Origin: Vesta saturnalis | Taxonomy: Eukaryota > Arthropoda > Insecta > Coleoptera > Lampyridae | Length of the DNA: 64,000 nucleotides | Direction: 5' to 3' | NCBI GenBank assembly: GCA_036346205.1 | Contig: JARFJB010001965.1 | Coordinates: 4,481,501-4,545,500, forward strand | Shown: in pieces, positions 22,420 through 33,818 of the stretch | Position numbering within the stretch: the first letter of the stretch is position 1 | How the letters are laid out: each line of letters starts with the position of its first letter | Notes under the pieces: generated by a model | The model's database searches: none | Told to the model about the DNA's origin: nothing | The model's input: only the letters and a program-made list of their open reading frames with translations | Translations under genes and position numbers: made by a program

Positions 22420-24300
22420 TTCTTAAAGTACCATATCCTTAATGGATGTTGCCAACAATTACAGCAAAGTCTTCTCGGCTCTAAATAGCGTGTAAGCATC
22501 TAGGTTTGTCCAGTCCTTGATGTTTTTGAGTTATGAGGATTTCTTCCTACATATACCCCGTTCCCCTTCAATTTTTCATTCAATCTTGTGTTACGAAAAA
22601 TATATCCTATATATGCGACCTTCCTTCGTTTCACTATAATCAACAATCCCTCTCTCCATTCATTCGTCTCATTTCCTCGCATTTTCTGTGTATCCTAGAC
22701 TGCACTATTTATAGGAATATTTTGAGTGTGACGCATCAGGCTGATCATATGGAATTGGTCACATTTGTTAGCATTCGCTTTTTTTTTGGATAGGAATCAA
22801 GGCGGACTGTAGCCAATTGCTAGGTAACTGACCAGTCTCATAGACGGTGTTAAACAATTTTACTATATAGTCGATGCTTTGCTTTCATCGTCTAGTAGTT
22901 TTAATATTACTGTACATACGTCGTCTGGGCCGGGTGTTTTGCCTACTTTGCTGTGTTTTATTGCTTGTATGACTTCAGATTTTAGTATTTTTGGAAACTT
23001 CTCATTTCTATATTGTTGGTCATTTGTTTTTGGGTTATGTTCTTTAAATAGTTGTTCAATATAATTTTTTCAGTGATTGAGTATATCATTAGGGTTTGCG
23101 ATTACCGCATTTTTATTATTGTTAAGTCTTGTCAGGTTTGCACGTTTTATTCGTCCAGTAGTTTCTTTCACAAGTTTATGAATATTAAAAGTGATCCTGT
23201 TTTTCTTATAGTTCTTATATTTCTATGCATTTGCTTCTTAGCCATTCTTCTTTTGCTATTCGGATCTTATTTCGAATTTGCTTTTAGATTTTCTGGTATT
23301 CTTGTTGGTTTTTGTGTGTTCGTCTTTTTTTTATGAGTAGAAGGATATCTTCGGTCATCCATTGATTTTCCTTTTTCTTAGTTTGTGGTCCAACGGTGTC
23401 ATTTTAGACCGACACAATCACGTATTTAAGATGCCTCCAGCTGTCTTCTATATCTGGGTTTTCAGTTGTAGTTAATGTCCCTTAATTCCAAGGTTTATTT
23501 TTGTTTTGACTGTATTTCTTCGTTTTTTTTTAAATTATGGATGTCGATTCTTCTGTTTAAGGGTCGCCGTAGCTTCTTGAGTTTTACCTTCAGGTTTGTT
23601 CGTACGCCATGTAGGCCATTCCTGTACCTCTTATTCATTATTAGGAAGTCAATCTGGATTCTTACAATGTTTTCTATAGTGTGTTGTGGGGATTGCCACA
23701 TATAATCTTCTTGGAGGTAACTTGAACAAGGTGTTCGCAATTGTCAGGTCTTCATCGTGCAGAATTGAACCAGTGTGTCACCTCTTTCGTTCCGCATTCC
23801 CCGTCCGAAATCCCCCATTCCCCGTCCGAAATCCCCCACAGTGTCATCGACGCTTCCTTGACCAACTTTAGCGTTGAAGTCCCCCATGATTATTAAGATT
23901 TCGTTCTTTTTAATTGTTTTCTTCAGTTCCATTATGTCTGCATACATTGTTGATACTTCTACGTCAGCTTTGTCCGATGTGGATGCGTATATTTGGATGA
24001 GATTTATGTTAGTGGGGTAGTCTTTGATTTGTAGGAGTGCTATCCTGCCTGAGTATGGGACAAAGTTTGTTACTGAGTTATTTTCCTTTTTGATTTCCTA
24101 AAAATCCAATTCCATTATAGTGATTTGGGGAATTGTTGCTTTTTCATTATTGGTTTTCCCCGACGCTGGCCATCTAACTTCGCTCAGTCCCATCACATCC
24201 ACGCCAATTCTTTCCATTTCCTTGATAGTGTTGCTTAGCTTGTCGTATTGATATAGACTCGTCACATTTCAAGTACCAATCCTTAGACTTGAGTTGTTGT
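22420..24300 (-). pseudogene. RTE LINE endonuclease-RT, most of RT deleted
   Basis: Encodes the apurinic-type endonuclease and remnants of RT. Reading from 24290: NVTSLYQYDKLSNTIKEMER, GVDVMGLSEVRWPASGK (catalytic Glu of SEVRW), a deletion, then NFVPYSGRIALLQIK, NLIQIYASTSDK, MYADIMELKKTIKKNEILII then MGDFNAKVGQGSVDD (catalytic D-x-N), and NIVRIQIDFLIMNKRYRN (23690). Linker LKKLRRPLNRRIDIHN follows. RT starts with KTGKTPGPDDV-like residues near 22930 and NSI-SLMRHTLKIFL near 22730. Sequence then jumps to the C-terminal LLIIVKRRKVAYIGYIFRN (22640). The domain order is normal for RTE; the FADD core is gone. Confidence 0.87.
23796..23837. repeat. In-frame 21-bp tandem duplication in LINE endonuclease
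   Basis: ATTCCCCGTCCGAAATCCCC repeats exactly with a 21-bp period; on the minus strand the protein reads GDFGRGM twice before RNERGDTLVQF. Confidence 0.95.
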
Positions 24301-24864
24301 CAATGTTATTTTATTTGCTTCCGTTCTGTCTTTGTTACAGGGATTTCGTAGGATGATGACCTGGGAGGCCCTGTAGTCTAGTTGAGAGTTCCCTCCCCTA
24401 CCGTATCTCGGGTTCCGACTTACGTGATAAGTAACATGATATCTTGTGCTGCCATAACTGTTTTCGTGGGAGATAGTGTGGTTGTTTCTCCCGGCTTTCC
24501 AGAGCTCAGCGTCAAAGCCGGTTGAATCGATATCAATTGTCGCCTGTGAGTATATTTGCCATAAGCCTTGCCGATGTCATTCATCATGGTCCTTATGTCA
24601 TTATTGATATTGCTGTTGCCCAGTATCAAGTCTTCACATCTGAATGCCCTCACTTGGTTTAGCCTGGAGGTCAAGCAGTTAACTGGGGCGTGGCACTTGA
24701 ACCTTACGTCACTCGGGGTGACCGTCCATGACAAAAAGTACTACCTCTTCAACGCAGCCCTACACCATTCATTCACAATTTGTTTAAAATAACTAGTTGT
24801 GATTTAATTTATAAAAAAACTAAAAAAATAGTCACATCGTTAATACAATAAAACGAAAAAAAAA

Positions 24865-24963
24865 GACTGACACGAGGTGTTCCCAAGCGCTCACCCATCC
24901 AACTACTGACCGCGTCCGACGTTGCTTAACTTCTGTTGGTTTCAACGTGGTATGACCATTGTC
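24865..24963 (-). pseudogene. 5S rRNA-derived sequence with internal deletion
   Basis: On the minus strand GGTCATACCACGTTGAA is followed by AGAAGTTAAGCAACGTCGGA, CGCGGTCAGTAGTTGGATGG and GAGCGCTTGGGAACACC. These match conserved arthropod 5S rRNA blocks, including the internal promoter C region. About 22-24 nt between the first two blocks (loop B/helix III area) are missing, giving ~99 nt instead of ~120. A T8 run, like a Pol III terminator, follows at 24857-24864 (read on the minus strand). Either a 5S pseudogene or the head of a 5S-derived retroposon; its position upstream of an RTE LINE in the same orientation is noted separately. Confidence 0.85.
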
Positions 24964-25587
24964 TTTGTAAAACGTCGTTTTTATTATGTTCTCGTATGAA
25001 AGATATTTATGTTAATTATAGTTTAATTAAGCATTTTTATGAGCCGTAAATACTAAAAGATTGTATTGCCTTCGGAAATACACAATTTTGGAATTTCGTG
25101 GAATTTCTGCAAGTCCAATCCCCTTGCAGTAGTGGTCGAAAATCGATTACAAATTTTTACTCATAAAACAAACAGTGTGAGTTAAATAAAAGCGTGTAAA
25201 ATAATAACCAAAATCAAACTCTGTCAAAAATCATGAACCTTTATACGAAATTGTACGTACTTCTTGTACGAATTGCATATTAAGTTTGGCCACGAAATTT
25301 ACAGTATTTTTTTAAAATAATTCAAATCTCGAAAAAATGTTCAGTGTAATTTCAATATGAATAAACCATCCGCTAAAAGTTTTTCTTAACTAGCTACTTA
25401 AAAATATCAAAATAAAAGTATACATTTTCATCTTATCGATAGACGCTTTTACACGTTAATACAAACAGTTTTCTTAAGGTGATGTAATAGCATTGGTTAT
25501 ATAAACAATAATAATAACGTGGATGTATATTTGTTCAGAATTTTTATTGCATCTATTTTGTTTATGGGGTGGTGGCAAACAGACTCA
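24964..25587. other. AT-rich interval, nothing recognised
   Basis: No ORF or repeat terminus identified. Confidence 0.45.
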
Positions 25588-25875
25588 ATAGAGTGAAAGC
25601 AGTTAACCGACCTCAATTGACCGAAAAGCAATAGACCGAAACGTCACTTGACCGAAGCAGCAATAGACCGAAAATCACTTGGCCGAAAATATGTTACGGT
25701 TAAAGTACACATTCGGTAAATGTACACATTACAAAATTACATTTATTAAGAATAGCATGAACATCCCTTCACACTGTATTCAGGCTGCTTAGGACTGGCA
25801 GCATAAACTACTAGCGTGCTCAGAAGACTTTTTTAGTTTTTTGTTGTTGGCCCTATTTTAAGTTTGTTCTAATAT

Positions 25876-26077
25876 TAAAAATTATTATTAATTTTATTAG
25901 ATACATAAATAAAAAGTTTACCTCGAGTAGGATTTGAACCTACGACCTGTACTTTGCTAGTAGGTTCAAATCCTACTCGAGGTAAACTTTTTACTTATGT
26001 ATTTAATAAAATTAATAATAATTTTTAATTACATATTTACTTTTGAACTTATTAGTTCATAACAAAACTTATAATAA
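25876..26077 (+). mobile_element. Foldback tRNA-SINE copy (b) inside the MULE
   Basis: 202-bp insertion flanked by TTTGTTCTAATAT (25863-25875 and 26078-26090). The first half is an inverted copy: TAAAAATTATTATTAATTTT, GTTTACCTCGAGTAGGATTT, GAACCTACGACCTGTACTTT. After an ~18-base loop the sense half starts in the tRNA B box (GGTTCAAATCC), runs through TACTCGAGGTAAACTTTTTA and ends in the family tail ending AAAACTTATAATAA. Confidence 0.92.
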
Positions 26078-26539
26078 TTTGTTCTAATATAATTATTTGT
26101 GAAGTTATTGTTAGTTAGAACATCCCTTTTTGGTAATCATTAAGGCGTTATTACTAAAAATATTTACTCTCTTAAGAAGAGTATTCAAGAAATGTCAGTA
26201 ACAGGATTAACCCATAAGCAACTTTCTCCAGTTTTTACCGAAATACCTGGAGTAATTATCGTTAACGATAGATAGGAACGTTAAAGTTGGTTATGGTAAA
26301 AAAATCGCCACAAAGATGGATAATAATATTAAGCACACTAATAGCTTGTAAGGCACATACCTTACTTAATTGAGGTCTTGCGCAAAAAGATTTTCCATGG
26401 TATAAATGCAATTTTTCTTAGTTTTCAATTTATTCCAAGTCGACAGCTTGTTAAGGTGTGAAAGTTAATATTGAAAATGGCGTTGCAGTACATAGAAATG
26501 TAATCGAAAAAAGCTTGTGATCCCAGATAATTATAAAAT

Positions 26540-27320
26540 TATTAAAAATGGATCAGATTTTCTATTATTTGACTCTGGATCCAATGACGATCGACAGCAC
26601 ATTTAAAACTGTGCCACATCTATTTTGCTAATTATGTACAACGCATGGGTTGCAATATAACAATGCTATACCATTAGTATATGCACTACTACCAGATAAA
26701 ATCGAAGAAGCGTACACTCGATTGCTTCAAGTTTGAAAGGCATTGAACCGACAGTTTCACTAATAAGCATACTTGTGGACCTTGAATTAACGATGATGAA
26801 TGCAGTGTCCACAGCATTTCCGCAAACTAGACAACGGAGATGCTTTTTTAATTTTTCTCAGTGTTTTTCCGTCACATCCACTCAGAGGGACTTCAACGTC
26901 AATATGAAGCAGACCCTGAATTTGCGCTAACAATGCGATTGTTGCCTTCTCTGGCATTCGTGTCTCCAGCAAATGTAGTAGATAGATTTAAACAGTTGTG
27001 CAAAGAAAATGTTATTCCACAAGAATTTCAAAGTGTGCTAGACTACTTTAAGGACGCCCTCAATGACGTCACCGTCGCCCACCGCGTTTTTCTCATGTTA
27101 TGTGGAATTGTTTTGATGGTGTGAATGAAGATTTATCTAAAACCATCAATTTCGTGGAAGGATGGTATCGAGGCTTTGACCAACACGTTTCTTCAAACCA
27201 TCGAAATATTTGAAAATTTATTGAAGCACTGTAGAGAGAGCAGAGTCTTAACGAAGTCAAAATAGAGCAATATGTAAGTGGCGAAGAACCACCCAGAAGC
27301 CAGGAAAGGATTGTGCTGAC
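26540..27320 (+). pseudogene. MULE transposase (FLYWCH-associated type)
   Basis: Mutator-family transposase catalysing movement of the surrounding element. Reads LDPMTIDSTFKTVPHLF (26575; family D-G-T-F, here D-S-T-F, first Asp kept), THGLQYNNAIPLVYALLPDK, then GIEPTVSLISILVDLELTMM (second Asp), RRCFFNFSQCFFRH (family C-x2-H, here His is Asn), GLQRQYEADPEFALTMRLLP, PANVVDRFKQL, PQEFQSVLDYFKDAL. After a shift it gives FVEGWYRGFDQHV (27150; catalytic Glu) and REQSLNEVKIEQYVSGEEPP. The 5' part, including any FLYWCH zinc finger, is not recognisable upstream of 26540. Stops and at least three shifts. Confidence 0.9.
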
Positions 27321-27727
27321 AGAATAAAGCGCATTGTCAGTAACTTCGATATTAAAGGAAACATAATCGATTGTTTACGTGGGATTGCGCATAATTTTTA
27401 TATTTTATAACAATATGTGATTGGGTAGGATATATCCGTTAAGTATTGCAAGATGTACTAGAATAAATTTAAAATAGAATCAAAATAAAGAAAACAAAAA
27501 ACCAAAAAAAAACAAAAAACAGGCCAGCAGTTTATGCTTCCAGTCCTAAGCCTGGATAAAGTGTGAAGGGAGATTGATGTTATTGTTAATTAATGTAACT
27601 TAAGATATTTAATGTGTACATTTACCGAATGTGTACTTTAACCGTAACATATTTTCGGTCTATTGCTGCTTCAGTTAGGTGACGTTTTGGTCTATTGCTT
27701 TTCGGTCTACTGCTTTCGGTCTATTTA

Positions 27728-28131
27728 CCTACAAATCTATGTTCATGTGATGGTAATGTGGTATGACAACAAATGCACGCGTAAATACACTTTTGTGTTG
27801 CTTGAATTGCATTCTATCTTTGTTTGTTAATGGATCGAGAGAACTGCAAAGAAAGAAAAAATACAGAGCCGTAAAGTAAACAGTTCATAATTGAACTTAT
27901 AAAACTTAACAAACGTATTAGTTGCTGTTTATAGCAAGGCAACCAAACAGCTAAAGCATATTCTAATATTGCTATTATACAGTGTTATTACGGTTATACT
28001 ATTTCGGAAGTTTATTATGTTGCTAAGAATAAAATCTAACATTTTAAATGAGTAATTTACTACTTTTACAAGTCAAATTAAACTATAGTTTGTTACTGTA
28101 TTTCGTTTTTTCAAGGTACATACGGTAAAAA
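27728..28131. other. AT-rich interval, nothing recognised
   Basis: No gene or named repeat seen. Confidence 0.45.
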
Positions 28132-28202
28132 ATTACCTCGAGCGGGACTTGAACCCACGGCTTCTAATATGCTAAAGTAGGGCCTTTACAACTGAGGGGG
28201 CA
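28132..28202 (-). repeat. tRNA-like SINE fragment (minus strand)
   Basis: On the minus strand the end reads GAAGCCGTGGGTTCAAGTCC, CGCTCGAGGTAATTTTTTAC. B box GGTTCAAGTCC, the same CTCGAGGTA acceptor-side end as the foldback SINE family, then a T6 run. The 5' half (CCCTCAGTTGTAAAGGCC) is diverged and lacks a proper D arm. No tail or target duplication found. Confidence 0.7.
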
Positions 28203-28477
28203 ACTTCTCCAGTTACGTTGTATTATAACTTCAATTGACATTGAAGGATCACAGTCAACTTTTGTGTATGTCATGTGAGCCCGAAATTAGCTGTTCGCAC
28301 ATGACACGTGATTGATTGTTAATTTTTCTTTGCTATAAGCAATATTAATACATAGCTATAGAAACTGTTTTTAGTGAACGAATAGCAGTTCAAAATAATA
28401 ATCGTTAACTGTATTTTTTTTAGTGTAGTACTTTAAAAGTTAATTTTAAAAGAAACGCAGTTAATAATTATATATGT

Positions 28478-28599
<122 letters not shown>

Positions 28600-28636
28600 T
28601 GATTGCGTTATCTTCAACTAAAATATTTTTCGACTT

Positions 28637-28920
28637 CTAGCGCTTCCGGTTATACTGGAAGTCGCTATTTACTTTATTTTCAATGACATACCCTATATAT
28701 TTTGCATTTTTGGATGGGAAACATAATTTTGAATATTTTTTATTGAAAGTATAGCATGCCCATTTGTTACAGTTACCACATCTTAAAATCGTTACTGAGC
28801 CAGGCATACTCCGAATTGGTTACTACCAGTGGAAGATCGTTTATAAATATTAAGAACAAAATTGGTCCTAAATTTGAACCTTACGATACACCTGATGCAG
28901 CTTTGTACTCTATTGATGGG
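28637..28920 (-). pseudogene. Jockey/CR1-like LINE reverse transcriptase scrap
   Basis: On the minus strand: IEYKAASGV, then GSNLGPILFLIFINDLPLVV and TNSEYAWL. This is RT motif B (GVPQGSxLGPxLFLIYINDLP); the following catalytic FADD region is garbled. After a shift: NCNKWACYTFNKKYSKLCFP, SKNAKYIGYV and ENKVNSDFQYNRKR, the segment after the active site where such RTs have LNxxKCKYM-type residues. Only ~95 codons survive; the downstream end abuts the microsatellite. Confidence 0.82.
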
Positions 28921-29263
28921 TAACTTCAAATACTACTCGTTGCAACCTGTTCTCTCAATGTGAATTTAAGCACAGTTAACAATGAGAAAAGGTATAATAT
29001 TGTAATAGTATTTTATTTTATCATAATATTTAGAAACAACTACAAATTTATTTGTATTACTACTCGAGAAAGGATAGTTTTGCGACTAAGAACCGAATTG
29101 CGGGCGAGGCGTAAGCCGAGTTCTGGAATTGTGATAGACTGGATAAGTTGCCTGATACGCACACCAATCAATATGGAGGCCAAAATATTCTCTCTAGTTA
29201 CTAACAAATTAATATGTTTTAAAGTTAAAAGTTCTGCATCTAATGTGAAATATCCCACATCAT

Positions 29264-30428
29264 GTACAGGGTGCTACCATTTTTGTATACGAGGAACAAG
29301 CGAGTGTTATTGAGAATGAAGAAATTAGGCAGACATCAGTAAGAGCAACTCTTTACTTGATATTTGTGGCTTCATTAGCTAATTTATCTTAAATAGCATT
29401 TGAAAAGTTTTCGCAAGTATAGTGAAAAATGGAATTAACCCGTGAACAGTTTCGTATAATGATTTATCATGACTTTAAGAGGTTTAAGTGCGTATGACTA
29501 TGAATAAAGTTGGATATAAACATTCGGCGATCAGGCAGCAATTTACAGATGGCACAACGAATTAGAACGTGCAAGAACTACACCAGAAAGACGCAGGCCC
29601 TCTCATTACCGCTGTGTCAGAGGAAAACATTGCAGCTGTGAAGAGATTATGGAAGCAGATAACAGAACTGGTTACGCCGTAATAGAACCTCAACTGGGAA
29701 TTGGATCCTCATCTGTGAAATTAATAATATACGACCACCCTCATCTGAAAAAAGTCGTAAATCGTTTTGTACCCCATCATCTTACAGATTTTCAAAAAGC
29801 AGAAGGAGTACGAATTTGCCACGAAACTCTAACATTGCTTAAGAATGGCGGGAACCAAATGTTGTGGAAAATTGAAACAGGCGATGAAACTTATATACCA
29901 TTTTTCGACATAACAACTCGACAAGAGAACCGCGTGTGGATCCATGAAGACAAAGCCACACCAACAATAATCAGAAAGCAGCGAGCAATGAAACAAGTAT
30001 TCTTTAGTATTCTTTAGAAGTACGGTCTACTCAGCGCTATTAATAAAGTATCAAAGAAGGGAATTATGCTACATAACGATAATGCTTCCTCCCACACTGC
30101 AGAACTAATTCGGTAGTATTTCGCTCGAACACCCTCCCTACTCACCGGATCTGGCAATGTGACTTTGGCTGTTTTTTGAGCTAAAAAAGAACTTACGAGG
30201 AAGAAGGTTTTTTTTGAGTAAGGGATCGATCCTGCGGTTCGGTGTTATTTTAATAGCATTCCTAAAGATGCTTGGCTTGGAGGATTTAAGCAGTGGAAGG
30301 TAAGAATTGCTAAGTGCATTATAGTAGAAGGCAACTACTTTGAACATATCTAAAATAAAATTTTGAAAAAGTTAAATTGGTTCTTTTATTCTCAATAACA
30401 ATGGCTTGTCCCTCGTATAAACTAGCCG
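29264..30428 (+). mobile_element. mariner element (SETMAR-like)
   Basis: The left TIR (TTTGTATACGAGGAACAAGC at ~29281, after a TACAGGGTGCTACC motif) and right TIR (to ~30428, GGCTTGTCCCTCGTATAAAC) are inverted copies over about 40 bp. The single gene reads plus, between them. Length 1.16-1.2 kb is normal for mariner. Confidence 0.85.
29429..30350 (+). pseudogene. mariner transposase, frameshifted
   Basis: Full-span mariner transposase relic. It starts ATGGAATTAACCCGTGAACA (MELTREQFRIMIYHDFKRF). The N-terminal helix-turn-helix is partly deleted. Then EPQLGIGSSSVKLIIYDHPH, RFVPHHLTDFQKAEGVRICH and WKIETGDETYIPFFDITTRQ (29870; first Asp of GDE), followed by the inter-motif stretch. MLHNDNASSHTAELI (30066) holds the second Asp. 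EHPPYSPDLAM near 30130 should be followed by CDFWLFF, but a two-base loss at 30158 gives a stop and shifts the frame to LWLFFELKKNLRGRRF. Several shifts; inactive. Confidence 0.9.
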
Positions 30429-31880
30429 ACCCAGAGATTTCTATACTTCCCAATAAAATGGGTTCTGTGCAATAATTTATGTTGCCTAAACAACACATAT
30501 ATTCCGAATAAGAACTTAATCACACATAAGCACAAATAGAGATTTCTCAAATATTTGGTTACCAACTCCTCCTATTGGGATAGTCAATATCCATAAACCC
30601 AATGATGACCAAGACCAACCTACGTTCCAAGTATTCCGAATCACATTAAGAGGTGCGTAAACACTCCCAAAATTGGTCGAACTTTTTCTGTACCTAAGAT
30701 ACTATTCCTGGCCTGGTATGTGGTGATCAGGCCTGGTAGAAGATGACCAGCTCTGCGGTAGCCTGATCTTTTTAACAAAAATCGGTTAACTCGTTCGTGA
30801 GTTAAAAGTTAAAAAACAGGGGATTCAAACATTTTTTTCAAACCTATTGCAATACTATAACAGAATACATCGGTAAACAGTATGTTATCTTTCCTTTGAG
30901 AAATACATTGACGCTGCATAGTCATGTTATACAGTTTTGTGCTCGATCACAAAAAAATATTTACAGCACGGTGATACAGCTGGGTATACCGTAAGTTGAT
31001 AATGTAATGAGATACTTTTGATTTTTTTCCCTGATTCTAGATACAATTTTATGAATTTGAACATTTGATAGAATAGTTGTGTGAATCACAGCCTGCATAC
31101 GGGGTGTTTCATTGGGAAATGCGTATACTTTAGGAGTATATAAAAGACACATACCGGATTCCTTATAACCAAACTATAGTATAATTTATCCATTTTGCCC
31201 AATTTTAATTCTTCACAACTTATGAACAACACTGTATTTTATTTTCTTATTCACAATACTTATTCTTCGTCCAATATGGAGCCTACTAGTGTAAATGTAA
31301 TTCATTTCAAAACAACACCCCGCCCCCCTATATCAGATTTTGTTTTAATTTGTTTGCATATCAAATCAGGTTACGTTACAATTTAAAGAAAAATATTTTT
31401 TTATTATTCTTTTAGTTTGTGCGTAACAATCTTTATGCAAAACGTATCCACATCCGGACTTGTGTGATTTATTGTAAAACAACGCACTGTATACCATAAT
31501 TTTGAAAATTTGTTTGTATATCTAAAAAAAGCAGTTAAATTAAGTAGCCATAAGTGCCTTAGTTATTTCTCCCTACAGTACTGTTAGTTATTAATTTGGA
31601 CCAAATCTAAATATTTCGATATAACCAATAAACGTTCCAGTTGTAATCAATAAAATATTAATCTTTTTATTATTTTCTTTTATGAGGAAATAGCGAATTT
31701 AAAGTTATTTAACTTTTTCTGCTCTTTTCAAACATATTAGACGAAAAATAGTAATCATGAAAAAAAACACTTATCAAGAATTATGGAAATGAGCAAAATC
31801 ACCCTGTATCTTGGTCATAAACACACTAAAACCCATTAAATATAGGTTATTGAGAATCACCTCGGTGGCCTCTATCTATA
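30429..31880. other. Interval without recognised gene
   Basis: AT-rich. Holds a short imperfect palindrome at 30728-30766 (GATCAGGCCTGG, GCCTGATC), a GGGGTGTTTCATTGGGAAAT motif at 31101 and CACCCTGTATC at 31798, the last two resembling element termini. No coding similarity. Confidence 0.4.
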
Positions 31881-32399
31881 GTTTGATTCAAGTAAAGTTG
31901 GGTATGACTCATTCTTAAAATAACACGAACTAAGATTTATGCGACGTAAGTCTTCATTCAATCATTTCAGGTGGAAAGATTTCTAACAACCCTTCTAGAA
32001 GCATAATTATTGCTTTGTAATCGACATAATTCTTGTAGATACTTTACGATAACATGAATATCGATACATTTGTGATTATTTCATTCTTGTAGAAGAAATT
32101 GTGTACAAAATTTAGTTCGAAGTTCAACAAAATTATAGTTTAATATTTTAATTTAGAACATACTTTAAATAGATTTCATAATGCTCCAAGTTAAATGAAA
32201 AGCAATTTATATAGATCAGTACTCAGTATTCAGCCCACCTGTTGTAGAGTTATCAACAAGTTATGTAAAAATTAGAATAATTACATTGGAATAAAAAGAT
32301 TTAAATTTAAAAAAATTATTCACTATCAGTGTCACTATCAGAAGCGGAATCGTTAACAGATATAACTAATAGCCGCACAACCTCACTACGTTTTTCAGT

Positions 32400-33610
32400 T
32401 TCCCATTCCCACCACTCTTAACATAGACACTTCGGCATGTTTAATGCATTTCTGCCAATACGTCCATCAATTTGTTGCCAGGATCCCATCCATATTTCTT
32501 TTCATCGTTAAATTTGGAATTATGACTTCCTATATTTTTGTTGTAGTGTTCTTTGCAGTTTGCCCACACCAGGTCTCTTGGATTAAATTGACAGCGATAT
32601 TGTGGTAACATAGAAAATTACATATTTCTTCCTTCTTAGATTAATTATTTGGAATTTTTTCTAGAACTTTGGAATGATAACTAGCATTGTCCATTACAAT
32701 TAAAGATTGCGATTCAAATATTTTCAAACCATTTTGTGAACAACTCCGCACACATATCTCCATGATAGTCTGCACTCTGTGACTTTGTAGAAAACAAAGG
32801 GGAAACATCGGAAATAAATTCATCTTCATTACCTGCATCAACAACTATGAGTAAAAAATACAATCATTTTATTAGGAATTATAATGTAATAACTAAATTA
32901 CAACAAACTTTTTTCCTTCACCCACTGCCTTCTTCTTTACGGTTTTCTTATATTTATTATGCCAGCTTCTTTTGTGAGATCCTCGACTGAAAATCCAAGT
33001 TTCATCTAAGAATACAGGATTGTATAATTTTTCTTCTGTATTTTTATAATATTCGCTTAAGAATCATACACGATTGGCAGCAATATGTGATTGTTCCAGT
33101 AAACCTCTCCTACCATCATCTACTTTAGATGAAAAGCCAATGGAATGTAAGAGACGTCTTAAACGAAAACTTGAGTATTGCTTAATTCTTTTTGTAATGA
33201 TGGCAGCGTAACATGTATACCTACAAAAACAAGTGTAGTACTGCACATGTCTTGTATGTTTTTTTTTTACATTTTGAATGCATTTCATAAATTTTTCTCT
33301 TTACTGGATCCTTCACATAGTCAGCAACTTCGGTGGACTTAAATATTATACGTATTCTCCGCTTAGCTGGCGACTGTGGAGATTTATTTCTTTTGGGCTC
33401 CTGTAACCCTTTTTTTTCATAGCACTAACTGTATTTATAATAACCCCACATGCTTCGACGTGCGCTAAAAGTGGTCCTTCCAAGTATCATATTTTAGTTG
33501 TCACGTTCCCGATAAAAATTATTAAGTACGTTTATAACTACGAGCTGCGCTTGAGTTTTAAGGTATTTATTGCGTAGCATATATGGAATTTTGAAAATTT
33601 TATATAAATT
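32400..33610 (-). pseudogene. DDE_3 transposase of element B
   Basis: Same enzyme as in element A, minus strand. N-terminal LRNK-type helix near 33600 (KTQAQLVVINVLNNFYRERD-like); then a block absent from A (SAMKKKGLQEPKRNKSPQSP, RRIRIIFKSTEVADYVKDPV; 33430-33290) with a possible intron between it and RRLLHSIGFSSKVDDGRRGL (33160). Then VFLDETWIFSRGSHKRSWHN (33010) with the first Asp intact, an intron-like gap, VVDAGNEDEFISD, SLIVMDNASYHSKVLEKIPN (32690) with the second Asp, and a QYRCQFNPRDLVWANCKEHY-like end near 32590 where Glu of NPIE is altered. Comparing A and B would allow a near-complete consensus. Confidence 0.8.
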
Positions 33611-33656
33611 ATGTAAAAATGTTACCAAATATTTTCACTGCACAAGTTGTAGATAA

Positions 33657-33818
33657 AAATTATTATTAATTTTATTAAATACTCTAGCAAAGTACAGGTC
33701 GTAGGTTCAAATCCTACTCGAGGTAAACTTTTTATTTATGTATTTAATAAAATTAATAATAATTTTTAATTACATATTTACCTTTGAACTTATTCGTTCG
33801 TAACAAAAAACTTATAAT
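33657..33818 (+). mobile_element. Foldback tRNA-SINE copy (c) inside element B
   Basis: 162-bp insertion flanked by AAGTTGTAGATAA (33644-33656 and 33819-33831). It begins AAATTATTATTAATTTTATT (inverted arm), jumps to the tRNA anticodon region ACTCTAGCAAAGTACAGGTC, continues GTAGGTTCAAATCCTACTCG, AGGTAAACTTTTTATTTATG, then ATTTAATAAAATTAATAATA (partner of the arm) and the common tail. Element A at about 17960-17972 shows the unoccupied site with one TGTTGTAGATA (on its minus strand). Confidence 0.95.

Larger units (their letters stand above)
22390..24790 (-). mobile_element. RTE-type LINE 2, internally deleted
   Basis: A second LINE, minus strand. 5' end about 24790; endonuclease about 24290-23550, partial RT about 23000-22690, C-terminal domain 22680-22420. 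Most of the RT including its catalytic box is deleted at about 22690. A 5S-rRNA-like sequence in the same orientation lies 75 bp upstream of its apparent 5' end. Confidence 0.83.
25588..27727 (+). mobile_element. Mutator-like element (MULE) with iterated TIRs
   Basis: The left (25588-~25830) and right (~27515-27727) ends are inverted repeats of more than 200 bp. Each is built from iterations of ACCGAAA: the left has GACCGAAAAGCAATAGACCG, then ACCGAAGCAGCAATAGACCG and GGCCGAAAATATG; the right mirrors them. Further inside, both carry TTACGGTTAAAGTACACATT-type and CAGTCCTAAGCCTG-type blocks. The transposase lies between them on the plus strand; a foldback SINE is inserted inside the left end. 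Confidence 0.87.

Noticed and set aside
23052..23336. Plus-strand hydrophobic ORF
   Set aside because: Opposite strand of RTE LINE 2 coding sequence.
24420..24734. 104-residue ORF upstream of the LINE 2 endonuclease
   Set aside because: Matches the position of the LINE 5' UTR; composition and lack of motifs argue against a protein.
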